DNA of 64,000 nucleotides. Source: Planctomycetota bacterium (GTDB lineage: Bacteria; Planctomycetota; Phycisphaerae; UBA1845). The translations under genes and the position numbers were made by a program. Under the pieces are notes generated by a model that saw only the letters and a program-made list of their open reading frames with translations, did not search any database and had not been told where the DNA came from. Below are positions 50,307 through 60,914 of the stretch, one piece after another. The stretch is from positions 47,964 to 111,963 of the forward strand of contig JACQFE010000047.1 in NCBI GenBank assembly GCA_016200265.1, in the 5' to 3' direction. Position 1 is the first letter of the stretch. Each line of letters begins with the position of its first letter.

Positions 50307-50852
50307 ATGCCGGAAGCGCCGATCGATGCTGCAAAGAATCTGTTCATCCGTCGTTGGGGGGAGATGGCCGCGACGTGGGGCATCAGCCGCACCATGGCCG
50401 AGATTCACGCCTTTCTTTTTCTGTCCAGCGAGCCGGTCTGCACCGATGACATCATGGAGCAGCTCGCCGTCTCCCGCGGCAGCGCCAGCACCAACCTGCG
50501 GCAGCTTCTCAACTGGGGCCTGATTCATCGCGTGCATCGCCGCACGGATCGCAAGGAATACTTCGACGCCGAGAAGGACATCTGGCAGCTTTTCGAGATC
50601 ATCACTCGCGAACGCCGCCGCCGCGAAGTGCAGCCCATCGTCGAGACGATTCAACAATGCCTCGCGATGCTCGAAGAGGCGAAGGGCAAGAGCGGCGCCG
50701 CGACGAAAAAAGACCTCGACGGTTATTACAAGCGATTTCGCGACATGCTCGAGTTCTGCGATATCATGAACACGGTGTTCAACATGATGACCAAGGCCAG
50801 CCGCGGCGGCTTGCAGCCCATCGTGAAGGCGCTAGCGAAAATGCTTGCGTGA
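50307..50852 (+). CDS. GbsR/MarR-family transcriptional regulator
   Basis: 'WGISRTMAEIHAFLFLSSEPVCTDDIMEQLAVSRGSASTNLRQLLNWGLIHRVHRRTDRKEYFDAEKDIW'. Confidence 0.8.
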   Translation: MPEAPIDAAKNLFIRRWGEMAATWGISRTMAEIHAFLFLSSEPVCTDDIMEQLAVSRGSASTNLRQLLNWGLIHRVHRRTDRKEYFDAEKDIWQLFEIITRERRRREVQPIVETIQQCLAMLEEAKGKSGAATKKDLDGYYKRFRDMLEFCDIMNTVFNMMTKASRGGLQPIVKALAKMLA

Positions 50853-50984
50853 GAATGTCAAAACGTCAAAAAATCGAAACAAGAGGCAACAGGTAAGTAG
50901 GCAACGCAGTGTAGCGCCACCTCGTGGGTGGCGCCAACGCGTCGAAGATGTGCGCCGCAAACGAGGGGCGGTGCTACGGCGCCA

Positions 50985-52064
50985 ATGGAAGGGCCGGAAT
51001 TACAATTCGTGAAAACCGCTGAATGCAAAACCAATCTCGACTCCTTTCCCACCACTCGCTACCAGGGCAGCAAACGCAAGCTGGCCGCGTGGATTGTGGA
51101 ATCCGTCGCCGACCTCGAGTTCGAAACTGTGCTCGACGCATTCGGCGGCACCGGCGCGGTCGCGTATGCGTTTAAGAGAGCCGGAAAGGCAGTCACGTAC
51201 AACGACATTCTCGCCTTCAATCATCAGATCGGCACGGCCTTGATTGAAAATGTTGATGCAACGCTCTCGAACGCCGACATTGAAAGCATTGGATCGCGAC
51301 GACCCGGCGTAGAAAATGACAATTTCATCGAGCGCACTTTTGACGGCATTTATTTCACGCGCGAAGAAAATCGATGGCTGGACGTGGCTGTCGCGAACAT
51401 CCGCGCGATCGAGTGTCGATTCCGCCGGGCGATTGGCTGGTACGCACTCTTTCAGGCCTCCCTCATCAAGCGCCCCTACAATCTCTTTCATCGCGGCAAC
51501 CTCTACATGCGGACGGCCGACGTCTCGCGCGGGTTCGGCAACAAGGCCAGTTGGGATCGGTCATTCGGCGAGCATTTTCAGGCCTTTGCGAACGAAGCAA
51601 ATCGGGCCGTCTTTGCGGGACCACATCCCTGTCGGGCCACGTGTCAGGATGTACTGGCAATCGAAGGTGAATTTGATCTGATCTACATCGATCCGCCCTA
51701 TGTGAATCAAAAAGGCATTGGAGTGGATTATCGTGAGTTCTATCACTTTCTCGAAGGAATGGTGATGGGAACAGAATGGGCTGCAAGCGTCGATGTCGGC
51801 TATAAGCACTTGCCTCTGCGGAGATTGAATCAGCCGTGGTGCGACGCGCGCCGAATCACTCGATTGTTCGCGCAGCTCTTCGAACGATTCCGCAATTCAA
51901 TTCTCGTGGTCTCGTACCGCAGCGACGGAATTCCAACCATTTCCGACCTCCGTGACTCGCTTGCCAGGTACAAAGGAAACGTGCGCGTCATCGAGACCGC
52001 TCAGCGCCCTTACGTCTTGTCCAAAAATCGCAGCAGCCGGGAAATTCTTCTAATCGGAGCGTGA
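50985..52064 (+). CDS. D12-class N6-adenine DNA methyltransferase (Dam/DpnM-like)
   Basis: 'RYQGSKRKLAAWI', 'VLDAFGGTGAVAY', 'DLIYIDPPYVNQ'. Confidence 0.85.
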   Translation: MEGPELQFVKTAECKTNLDSFPTTRYQGSKRKLAAWIVESVADLEFETVLDAFGGTGAVAYAFKRAGKAVTYNDILAFNHQIGTALIENVDATLSNADIESIGSRRPGVENDNFIERTFDGIYFTREENRWLDVAVANIRAIECRFRRAIGWYALFQASLIKRPYNLFHRGNLYMRTADVSRGFGNKASWDRSFGEHFQAFANEANRAVFAGPHPCRATCQDVLAIEGEFDLIYIDPPYVNQKGIGVDYREFYHFLEGMVMGTEWAASVDVGYKHLPLRRLNQPWCDARRITRLFAQLFERFRNSILVVSYRSDGIPTISDLRDSLARYKGNVRVIETAQRPYVLSKNRSSREILLIGA

Positions 52065-52268
52065 GAAAGCAGTGCACATTGCAGCCATTAGTGGATTTTG
52101 TCTTTCGAAAACACTCTAAACAATCAGACGAAGTAAACCGATAGTTTATCATCCTCGGGCATGACTTCCCGGAGTGATCTTGGGGGGCAAAATTATGGGA
52201 CGGCGCATTGAGCGTGCAGTCGCTCTCCGCAAACACCGCACAGCACGCTAATTATTTAGGGGATCCCA

Positions 52269-53849
52269 TTGACGACATCACGCAAGGAACCGACGCTTTT
52301 TGAACGCCTGGAGGCATCGGGAAAAATGCCGACGCCGCCGACCGTGGTCGTGCAACTCCTTGATCTGACCAAGAAGTCGGATGTGAGTATTCAAGAGATC
52401 GCTAACGTGATCGGACTCGATCCCGCGCTAACGGCGAAAGTTCTGCGTTTCGTGAATTCTCCGATGGCAGGAGTCGCTCGAGAAGTCACGTCACTGCATC
52501 AGGCGATCAGTCTCATCGGAATCCGGGCGATCAAGATGATGGCGCTTTCATTCGCGGTGGTGGGCAAGAGCAAGGAAGTCGCTTGCCGAGAATTCAATTA
52601 TGAGCAATTTGTGCTTGAATCACTCGCCTGCGGCGCCGCAGCCCGAACACTTGCTTCCACAACTCGTTGGGCGCCGGCACAGGAGGCATTCGTCGCGGGG
52701 CTTCTGAGCCAGATCGGATGGTCGGCAATGGCTCGCGCACTCCCGGAAGAATATGCGGCTATTTTGCACCGCGCGAGCCGCGTCCCTCGCGATCTACCCG
52801 CGCTGGAGTTGGCCGCATTCGGTGAGACCTATGCGACTGTTGGCGGACAATTGCTTCGTTCGTGGAACCTGCCGGAAACTTTGTGCACCGCGGTGTGTGA
52901 TTTCCGTGACGATCTTGAAGGCGAACTGACGCCCTCGCTCGCTTTGCTCTTGAACATCGCGGAAGCGGCGGCAACCTGTCTTTGCCCGTATCGAGCAAAC
53001 GATCCGTCCGAGCCCGGGGAGTTCATGAAGCTGGCTCATCAGCATCTTGGCCTTGGTGAAACACAATGCGTTGAGCTTCTGGGGAAAATCGCGGCGGAAG
53101 TGAGTCAGGCTCGCGAGATGTTTGAGCTGCCCTCGGCTCGTGTCCGCAGCATGGAAGAAATTGAAGACGAAATCCGCGAAGGCATCACGGAGCTGGGCCT
53201 CGCCATGCACCTCGAGAACAAGAGCCTTGTCCTTCAACAGGAGGAATTGCTTCACCGAGCCACGACGGACCAACTTACCGGCGTGGGGAACCGTGCGGCG
53301 TTTGACGCTCGCCTCACCCTGGAACTTGAACGCACACTGCGCAGTAACGAGCCTTTGGGGTTATTGATGATCGACGTGGATCATTTCAAGAATTTCAACG
53401 ACACTTACGGCCATCAGGCGGGTGATCGAGTGCTCCATGCGGTGGCCCAATTGTTCGACGAGCACGTTCGCAAGGTGGACTTTGTCGCTCGCTATGGCGG
53501 GGAGGAATTCGCAGTGATCGTGCCGTCGACGCGCAGCGAAGGCCTCCTGTATCTTGCGGAGCGATTACGCGCCGGAGTGGAAGCGCTGCGCGTTCGATGG
53601 GAAAGCAAAGAACTTCGCATCACGATCAGCGTTGGCGCGGCAATCGCACACGAAGTGATGTCGCCGCAGGAAGCCGCGGTCGCTCTGATTCGAGCCGCGG
53701 ACGAACAGCTTTACGCCGCAAAATGCGCTGGGAGAAATCGCGTGGCATTTCAGAATCCTGTCACATCGAAAGGAGCGGTCAAGGAAATCTCCGCCAAAGA
53801 AGTCCCAATGGCAAAAATGCCGACACTCGCCGGCACCCAGAAAAAATAA
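52269..53849 (+). CDS. HDOD + GGDEF domain signalling protein
   Basis: HDOD 'PTVVVQLLDLTKKSDVSIQEIANVIGLDPALTAKVLRFVNS'; 'RYGGEEFAVIV'. Confidence 0.95.
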   Translation: MTTSRKEPTLFERLEASGKMPTPPTVVVQLLDLTKKSDVSIQEIANVIGLDPALTAKVLRFVNSPMAGVAREVTSLHQAISLIGIRAIKMMALSFAVVGKSKEVACREFNYEQFVLESLACGAAARTLASTTRWAPAQEAFVAGLLSQIGWSAMARALPEEYAAILHRASRVPRDLPALELAAFGETYATVGGQLLRSWNLPETLCTAVCDFRDDLEGELTPSLALLLNIAEAAATCLCPYRANDPSEPGEFMKLAHQHLGLGETQCVELLGKIAAEVSQAREMFELPSARVRSMEEIEDEIREGITELGLAMHLENKSLVLQQEELLHRATTDQLTGVGNRAAFDARLTLELERTLRSNEPLGLLMIDVDHFKNFNDTYGHQAGDRVLHAVAQLFDEHVRKVDFVARYGGEEFAVIVPSTRSEGLLYLAERLRAGVEALRVRWESKELRITISVGAAIAHEVMSPQEAAVALIRAADEQLYAAKCAGRNRVAFQNPVTSKGAVKEISAKEVPMAKMPTLAGTQKK

Positions 53850-53922
53850 AATCAGTGTTCGCCCTTCGCTTTGGGCAGCCATCTCAATACTATTGATTCT
53901 GCTTTCTTGTCGTGGATCTTCT

Positions 53923-54231
53923 TTATCGATTTCGGTAGGGCATGACTGGACGGCTCGCCTCGACAACGACTTCCACCGCTCCATTGGCGCGAACCGACCG
54001 TGAAACAACTCTGAATCCGGGAAGATAGGCTGTCGATCCGCCCCCTAGCCGATTTGAGAGATTCCGCACCGCCAAAACCTGCGCCGCGCGCTCCGCCATC
54101 AATCGCGCTTGCGGACCGTGCAATCCACGCGGCGGATATCCGATCCCGCTTGCCTGCACGGGGACATGGTGAACCCGCGGCGGCATTGGCGAGCCCACGC
54201 TCAAGAGAATGGCACAAAGCATCGCGACCAT
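53923..54231 (-). CDS. Small exported protein, possibly LPP20/FlgP-like
   Basis: Signal-peptide-like N-term; 'ARLMAERAAQVLAVRNLSNRL'. Confidence 0.5.
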   Translation of the reverse strand: MVAMLCAILLSVGSPMPPRVHHVPVQASGIGYPPRGLHGPQARLMAERAAQVLAVRNLSNRLGGGSTAYLPGFRVVSRSVRANGAVEVVVEASRPVMPYRNR

Positions 54232-54275
54232 ACAACAAAAGACCCGCTGGAGAGGACCCGGTTAGAAGAAATGAT

Positions 54276-54809
54276 TTACTTGGAGCCGAAAACGACGTTC
54301 TGATAACCAGCCCGTAAGGCCGCGTTCCAGGCATTCACGACGTGATCCCAGCGAACGCGCGGCTCGGACATCACCACCACCGGCGTGTCGGATGAATAGG
54401 CCGGATTCTGCTGAAGATCGTGAAGCCTGGTTGCCAATTCCTCAAACGACTGCGTGCGGATTTCAGTGCCATCCACCGTCGCTAGAAAATCGTCCGCGCC
54501 CTGTCCCGTCGTTTGCAGCCGCAGCGTCACCGGACTCAGCGGCAATGGCGTCGAAATGCCGCCGCCCTGGGTTCGCGGGAACTTCGATTCGAGCATGCCT
54601 TCCCAACGCTCGAAAGCCCCGGCGATCACGAAAAAGATCATCAGCAGAAATGTCACGTCGACGAGCGGCACGATATTCAAGTGAATACTTTCGGAGTTTC
54701 TGCGCGAGCGCATCCGGCGCGAAAGATTCCCGCGCTCGTCGCGCTTCTGTCGCGACATGCGTCGACCATGCGGATACACACGAACAGTGCCGGCGGCCGC
54801 GTTGCTCAT
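54276..54809 (-). CDS. ExbD/TolR-family protein
   Basis: 'SIHLNIVPLVDVTFLLMIFFVIAGAF'. Confidence 0.9.
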   Translation of the reverse strand: MSNAAAGTVRVYPHGRRMSRQKRDERGNLSRRMRSRRNSESIHLNIVPLVDVTFLLMIFFVIAGAFERWEGMLESKFPRTQGGGISTPLPLSPVTLRLQTTGQGADDFLATVDGTEIRTQSFEELATRLHDLQQNPAYSSDTPVVVMSEPRVRWDHVVNAWNAALRAGYQNVVFGSK

Positions 54810-55264
54810 CGTTCACCCGTATCTTGCAAAGCGGCCACCTTGAGCAGCATCACATTCGCGCTGGCGACGCTTTCCATCACGGCCTGAACCTGCGAAAACG
54901 CAAGCCGCCGATCCGCCCGAATCACGACGCTAAGCTGAGGATTGATCTCGCGTGCCGATTTCAAGCGATCGACAATCTCACTCAAGTCTTCCGGCGGATC
55001 AGCCCCGATGCGATAAAGCACTTCGCCGGTCTCCGGAGAAGCCTCGTCGCCGACTTCACAATTGATGACGACCTGCTTGGCCGATGCGTCTCGCTCCGCA
55101 AGGCTCTTGTCTGGTTTGGGCACATCCACGCGGATTCTGGCGCTTGCGTCGAAGCTGGTCACGATGACGAAGAAAAGAAGCAAAAGGAAGATCACATCAA
55201 CCATCGGAAGGATGATGAATCCGATCGGCGGGTGTTGACGCTCGCGACGAACGAACCGACGCAT
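54806..55264 (-). CDS. ExbD/TolR-family protein
   Basis: 'IGFIILPMVDVIFLLLLFFVIVTSF', 'VVIRADRRLAFSQVQAVMES'. Confidence 0.92.
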   Translation of the reverse strand: MRRFVRRERQHPPIGFIILPMVDVIFLLLLFFVIVTSFDASARIRVDVPKPDKSLAERDASAKQVVINCEVGDEASPETGEVLYRIGADPPEDLSEIVDRLKSAREINPQLSVVIRADRRLAFSQVQAVMESVASANVMLLKVAALQDTGER

Positions 55265-55270
55265 GGCTCA

Positions 55271-56167
55271 TCACCTCGCAACGGCCGCAATCGATGGCGT
55301 AACGGCGGGAATTGTGGGTGTTGCATGCTTGTGTTCGGCCGTGACTGCGGCAGATTCCGCAACCTCACCGCGAAAAACGGACATCATTCGATCCGCCACC
55401 ACCGCGCATTCAGCAAGCAATGCATCGATTCGATTTCGGAGCAGCCCGAACACCGACAATGCCGGGATCGCCACGAGCAGCCCCCAATACGTCGCCACCA
55501 GCGCGGTTCCCAAATCGCTCGAAATCCGCTGCATCACCGGAATGCCGCCCGCATCCGCGATGGATATGAACATGCGAATGATGCCGCCCACCGTGCCGAA
55601 CAGGCCGATCATTGGCGCGACGTTACCGATCACGTTCAGGTACTCAATTTTTCGCGAAAACCGAGCGGCCTGCTCATCGACCGCGTCTTCCATCGCCCGT
55701 TCCATGGCGGAATAGCCGTTGCGAGCTTCGGTCATGCCCGAATGAATGATGCGAGCGAGCGCGGACCGTTCGTCGGCGACGAGCCGCACCGCTTCCGGAT
55801 ACGCTCCTCTTGCCAGCAAATCGGAAAGCATTTTGACCGTGCCCGCAGGCATGACGCTCGCTCGTCGAATGGTCAGTCCGCAATCGATGATCAACGCAAG
55901 GGCCGTGACCGAAAGTGGAATCAGCGCGAGCCACGTCACCCAGCCGCCGCGAACGACGTAATGATCAAACGCCCGCATCACCGTCTGCTCGGGCGGATGG
56001 GAGTCCGGTTGGGCAGAAACTGTGATTGCGGCCAGGGCTGTGGTAGGCGATACGGCGCTGCCCGGAGGCGAGTCGGCGGCCAATGCCGCGAGATGCGAAT
56101 CCAAGGCAATGAGTGCAATGACAATGGCCACCATCACTGCAATTCGAGCGCCGAGACTTTTGGGCAT
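55271..56167 (-). CDS. MotA/TolQ/ExbB proton channel family protein
   Basis: 'IEYLNVIGNVAPMIGLFGTVGGIIRMF', 'ALVATYWGLLVAIPAL'. Confidence 0.93.
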   Translation of the reverse strand: MPKSLGARIAVMVAIVIALIALDSHLAALAADSPPGSAVSPTTALAAITVSAQPDSHPPEQTVMRAFDHYVVRGGWVTWLALIPLSVTALALIIDCGLTIRRASVMPAGTVKMLSDLLARGAYPEAVRLVADERSALARIIHSGMTEARNGYSAMERAMEDAVDEQAARFSRKIEYLNVIGNVAPMIGLFGTVGGIIRMFISIADAGGIPVMQRISSDLGTALVATYWGLLVAIPALSVFGLLRNRIDALLAECAVVADRMMSVFRGEVAESAAVTAEHKHATPTIPAVTPSIAAVAR

Positions 56168-56332
56168 TCATCAACTCCAGAAAATCGGAAATACGATCCA
56201 ACGAGAATCGGTTTGGATTCGTCCTTGAAGAATGATATGCGGGCATTTCTCGTGGGCAAATCCCGCTTCCGCAAAGGGCGGGACATGGAGCCGCGAATTG
56301 CTTTTGGCCGCATTTGGATTGATATTGCGCCG

Positions 56333-57115
56333 ATGGCGGAAACTGGACAAGGTATGGGCAAAGGGAAACGCGACCTCGAGGATGCCGAATGGTACGACCG
56401 AACCATCGACTGGTCGGCGCGAGTGCGACGCGAAATTCCGGTATTCATGGACGTCTTCGGACCGCCGGGCAACGGCGGAGTCCTCGACGCCGGGTGCGGC
56501 ACGGGACATCAGGCCGCAGCGCTGGCCGAGAGGGGCTATCGCGTCACCGCCGCCGACGCCAGCGAAGAGATGCTGGCCATCGCCCGACGTGTGGCTGCTG
56601 ACGCCGGGGGCAGCGTGAAACACGTTCACGCCCCCTATGCCGAGCTGGTGTCAAAAGTTGGCACAGGATTCGACGGCGTCTATTGCATCGGAAATTCTCT
56701 TGCGGCCGCGGCTTCGCGCAACGCGGTCGTAGAAGCCATTTCGCAATTCTCCGGTTGTCTTCGACCCGGCGGAAGGCTCTTCGTTCAAGTGCTGAATTTC
56801 GACAAGATGCGTTCTGAGAGACTTTGCGTTCGCGGACCGCGAGTCACGCATTTGGATGGCGTCGAATACGTGTCTCTGAGGCAATTTTTGTTCCGCGGCG
56901 ACGCCCTCGACGTGGCGAACATCACGATGTGGAACGACGGTGGCTGGAAGATGCGCGCCCAAGCGCGGGCATTGTACCCGGTAACGCTCGATGAACTTCG
57001 TGACTGGTGTGAATTGGCCGGCCTCCGCGTGGACATGCAATGGGGCAACTACGTCCGCGAACCGTTCAACGTGAAATCGTCGGAAGACTTGATCCTCGTG
57101 GCCACACGCAAGTAG
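56333..57115 (+). CDS. SAM-dependent methyltransferase
   Basis: 'GGVLDAGCGTGHQAAALAERGYRVTAADASEEML'. Confidence 0.85.
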   Translation: MAETGQGMGKGKRDLEDAEWYDRTIDWSARVRREIPVFMDVFGPPGNGGVLDAGCGTGHQAAALAERGYRVTAADASEEMLAIARRVAADAGGSVKHVHAPYAELVSKVGTGFDGVYCIGNSLAAAASRNAVVEAISQFSGCLRPGGRLFVQVLNFDKMRSERLCVRGPRVTHLDGVEYVSLRQFLFRGDALDVANITMWNDGGWKMRAQARALYPVTLDELRDWCELAGLRVDMQWGNYVREPFNVKSSEDLILVATRK

Positions 57116-57195
57116 ATTGCCAAATGTAGGAGTGGAGTTTCTGCCAATTCGGCAATTGGCAATTCTCCGACATTCGATCGACAATATGATGTTCG

Positions 57196-58939
57196 ATGAT
57201 CTCGCCCGACGACCAACCCATTCCTCCACGTTTCTGGTGGCTCAAGCGCATCACGATCGGTTCGATCCTGTTGATCGTCGCCCTGGCCGGACTTCGCTGG
57301 TGGTGGGGCTATGAGGCCCATCGCCGTTTGCAGGCCGAGATCGACCGCATCATCGCCGCAGGCGAACCGATTTATCCCGAAGATTTCGATTCCAAGAACA
57401 CCGTGCCGGATGACCAGAACGCGGTGACGGCGCTGGATGACGCCGTCGCGGCGCTTGCGACATTGAGCGATGAGGAGGAAAAGGCCTTCGCTCGTACATT
57501 TGACGGAAAACGTTGGATCTCACGCCTCAACGAAGTAGCTCCTGCTATAGACAACAACCGCATGACATTCGAAAAACTCCTCAAGACGCTAACGCGAAAA
57601 GATGCGGATTGGAAGATGTCTAGTCGTGGCCGAACCGTTGGCTGGGCCTTCCCTGGTCTGTCTGGTTATCGAGAGGTCTGCAAGCTCGCAAGAACGTACG
57701 CGCTATACAGCCATTATCGAAGCGACGACTTCACCGCAATACAAAGTTTACGGAGCGCGCATCGCGTTGCTGATCTACTATATCGCTACCCAACAGCGAT
57801 TACTCAACTCGTTGGCTGGGCGAATGATGGCTTGGTCTGTGATGCAATACAGGAAATTTCCTTCCTGATTCTCTACGTCGCTCCGGTTGCTAACGTGTTG
57901 CGAACTCTAGCGTTGCAGTCGTGTTGCTCTTGAATGTTACCAGTATCGAACTGCGGGCTCGCCTGCCGGACGATTGGTGCATTCTAGGCGAGAAAAACAT
58001 AAGAGAATCAGGATTTCCTTTTCACTCAATGTCACGGACGCGAGTGGTACGGATTCGGATAAGGTGAGTCCTGCACTCCGACGTGATGTGGTTCAATTCA
58101 TCCTAGATCTCTCAGATGATGCAAACTCGCAATCGAACGCCCTGATGGCGATCTACGGGGATCGGCTCTACATGCTGGATGAAATACATCAGCTTTCAAC
58201 GGGCGCAACTACGCTGAGACAGCTAGCGAGTTTTACTCCCACATCTACCGCAACGGCAGTCGATCGTATTCAGGATTTTGCATTCGGACCGCTCTATGTA
58301 CTCGACGGCGTCCTAATTCTAGAGTTGATACGCAGTGAACTGGGCATTGCACGGTTAGATGTGTGGAGCAAAATTCAGGATCTGAAGCAGGACGATGAGA
58401 AGTGGAAGCACGACATAGATGAGATGATGTTTCATCCTCTCCTGAAGTTCTCCCAGCCTAGGAGGTACGCTTTTCTTTCGATTTTTTTTCGCATTCGAGC
58501 GACCCGCCACATGGCCGCGACGGCGCTAGCGATTCGGCTTTATCAGCTTGATCACGATGGTCAACGCCCACGGGGATTGGTCGAGCTTGTGCCGGATTAT
58601 TTGCCGAGTATGCCGATTGACCCGTTCGCGGATGGTAAGCCGCTCGGCTATCGGCCTGACACCGAGCCGCCGTATCTTTACACGGTTTTCGAAGACGGAA
58701 TCGATCAAGGTGGAATATATTCACTGTATCCCAACGGCACCGTCGTTCGCACGTCACTCGATTGCCCATTTTTTCTCACCCCAAATCCGAAGAGAGAGCA
58801 ATACCTTCGAGAAGAAGAAGCTCGTGAGGCCGAAGAGGAATCCAAGAAGCGCGAAGCCGAATCACATGAGGCTGGCGACAACAATCCAAACGAAAAAGCA
58901 AGCGGCGGGCAGGGCGACAAAGATCAGCAGGCCCGATAG
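57196..58939 (+). pseudogene. Frameshifted TM-anchored hypothetical protein (ORFs 57196-57933 and 57974-58939)
   Basis: N-half 'PPRFWWLKR...RLQAEIDRIIAAGEPIYPEDF' and C-half 'AIRLYQLDHDGQRPRGLVELVPDYLPSMPIDPF' sit in different frames. Confidence 0.5.
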
Positions 58940-59911
58940 CAGCCACAACAGCGGAACAAAGAGCGTTACCCATACGGTCCGCCGTCGGCACTGCGGCATC
59001 GTGCGGCGGGCAAGGAAGATCAATTGAACCCACCATAGCAAAATCGCTGCGAGTATGACGAGGCCGCCCGCAGCCCACACGAACACACGGTCGGAGGCTA
59101 CAATCCACAACAAAACCCACGGTAGCAGCAAGCACGTCGCCAAGGACTGCGCTAATGTCCGTCGAAGGGTTCGTTTGCCCCCATCGCTGGTTGATCGCAA
59201 CCGAACTGAAGTAGTCCAGAGAACAATTAGCACAAGAGCGAGCACCACCGACGCAAATTGGAAGAACATCTCCAATAATATCTTGGTGTCGAACAACAAC
59301 GGAACGACGAGTAGGAAGATCGAAATCGGCGACATTACCAGCGGTGCGCACGCGTAATAGCTCAACGCCACCGCGCGATTCTGCTGTTTGACTGATACCG
59401 CGCGAGGATGAAAGAAATAGCTCGGCAAGCCGGTTGCGGCCAAGAGGAACAACACGCCCAAAACGTGAAGCCCGGCGCTGGCGATGCCATGCTGCCAGAA
59501 GAATGAAACTATCGGCTCGTCGGTTGGACATTGAGCATGCGTGGCCAGAAACGACAAGCTGGCGAGAATGGCCGCAATGCAAACGATCGCGATTGTCCCA
59601 AACCTAAAAATCTGTGCATCGCGATAACTCACCGGCCTGGCCATTTCTTCCGCAAGCCGTCGCCTGCGAAACATCACCAGCCACACGGTCTTCCAATACG
59701 CCCGCCACCAGCCCAGCTCTTTGCGATAGACCCACGGGATTTGCGAATTGAGCGCCCGGACGCCGGCGATGGATTTACCGCATTCCGGACAGCGATCGCC
59801 AGTCAGCGTTTTCAGGTTGTAGCCGCAATGCTGGCAGAAGATGTCGTCCGCGATGGCATCGTGCGAAGATGTGGCGGATGTTGATTGAGTTTCATTAGCC
59901 TCGGATGTCAT
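58862..59911 (-). CDS. Zinc-ribbon multi-pass membrane protein
   Basis: 'FCQHCGYNLKTLTGDRCPECGKSI' then several TM segments. Confidence 0.65.
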   Translation of the reverse strand: MTSEANETQSTSATSSHDAIADDIFCQHCGYNLKTLTGDRCPECGKSIAGVRALNSQIPWVYRKELGWWRAYWKTVWLVMFRRRRLAEEMARPVSYRDAQIFRFGTIAIVCIAAILASLSFLATHAQCPTDEPIVSFFWQHGIASAGLHVLGVLFLLAATGLPSYFFHPRAVSVKQQNRAVALSYYACAPLVMSPISIFLLVVPLLFDTKILLEMFFQFASVVLALVLIVLWTTSVRLRSTSDGGKRTLRRTLAQSLATCLLLPWVLLWIVASDRVFVWAAGGLVILAAILLWWVQLIFLARRTMPQCRRRTVWVTLFVPLLWLLSGLLIFVALPAACFFVWIVVASLM

Positions 59912-60135
59912 GCAAGAATCATTCTAATGCGGAACGCAACAACCCTCACCCCGCCTCTCCCTTGGCAAGGGAGAGGGGTGAAAAAAAACCCGCAATGAGA
60001 ATCTTTGTGCTCCCCTAAATCCAGGGATTGAAATCCCTGGCAACCGTTCGTGCGCCCTAACGGGCGAAAATGTCGGCCCGAGATGATTCTCAGCGATTGG
60101 ACAGCGATCGATACCATGTTATCTTCCCGCATCTA

Positions 60136-60810
60136 ATGAGTGTGCATCGTCATCGAATTTTGTTTCGCAAATCGACCGTTATCTCCATCGGCGTGGTACT
60201 TCTCGCATTCTCGACCGGCTGCATTCAAAGCCTCTGGTCGCAACCCAAGGCCGTCTTTGACGTGACCGATTACAGCGATCCCGCACAGGAGCGTCATTAT
60301 TCCGACACTTTCACCGAGTGTTACTACGACCTTGATCCGTACGGCAACGTGTCGCTCGTGTTTCGCCGAGGCGGGCACAGCGATAATACGCCGATCAGTG
60401 CGGCCGAGTCCATGCAGGTCGTGTATGTGCGCGGCGTGTGGCACTCGGTGGCCGGTAAGAATCCGTTTCACGAGACTCAAATCAATGGAACGGTGACGTA
60501 CGCCGTGACCGGCAAAGGCGTGGGCACTTCGATGGAGGGCGCAGGAGCGGTGCATTTTGACACCGAATACCTCCACAGGGATCGGCTTACCGGGACCCTC
60601 GAGCACGCGTTGGTCTTGCCCAAGCGAAATCTTTCGACCGGCTCGCCGCCGATCGCACGAGCGGAGATTTCGGGTGAATTCGAGGCCGTTCGCGATCCGC
60701 GCCGCGTCGCGAGAATTTCGCATGATGTCGATCGATTCTTCGGGCCGCGCACCGTCGATTCCGGAAAATCTCAGTCGAATGAAGTTCAACCGCCTGATCG
60801 GAGCAAATAA
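60136..60810 (+). CDS. Putative lipoprotein
   Basis: 'VISIGVVLLAFSTGCIQ' lipobox. Confidence 0.6.
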   Translation: MSVHRHRILFRKSTVISIGVVLLAFSTGCIQSLWSQPKAVFDVTDYSDPAQERHYSDTFTECYYDLDPYGNVSLVFRRGGHSDNTPISAAESMQVVYVRGVWHSVAGKNPFHETQINGTVTYAVTGKGVGTSMEGAGAVHFDTEYLHRDRLTGTLEHALVLPKRNLSTGSPPIARAEISGEFEAVRDPRRVARISHDVDRFFGPRTVDSGKSQSNEVQPPDRSK

Positions 60811-60914
60811 TGACGCAGCACGCTCAAAGTACCTGACGGTCAAGTGAAGCGAGCCGCAAACTTCAGCTTGCGCGGAATTCGCATGGTGGACGCCGCGATT
60901 GATCGTTACACGCC

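Noticed and set aside
54392-56332. About 640-codon plus-strand ORF upstream of and in frame with the methyltransferase
   Set aside because: Fully antisense to convincing TolR/TolR/TolQ genes; Arg/His-rich translation typical of a shadow frame. Only 56333-57115 was kept.
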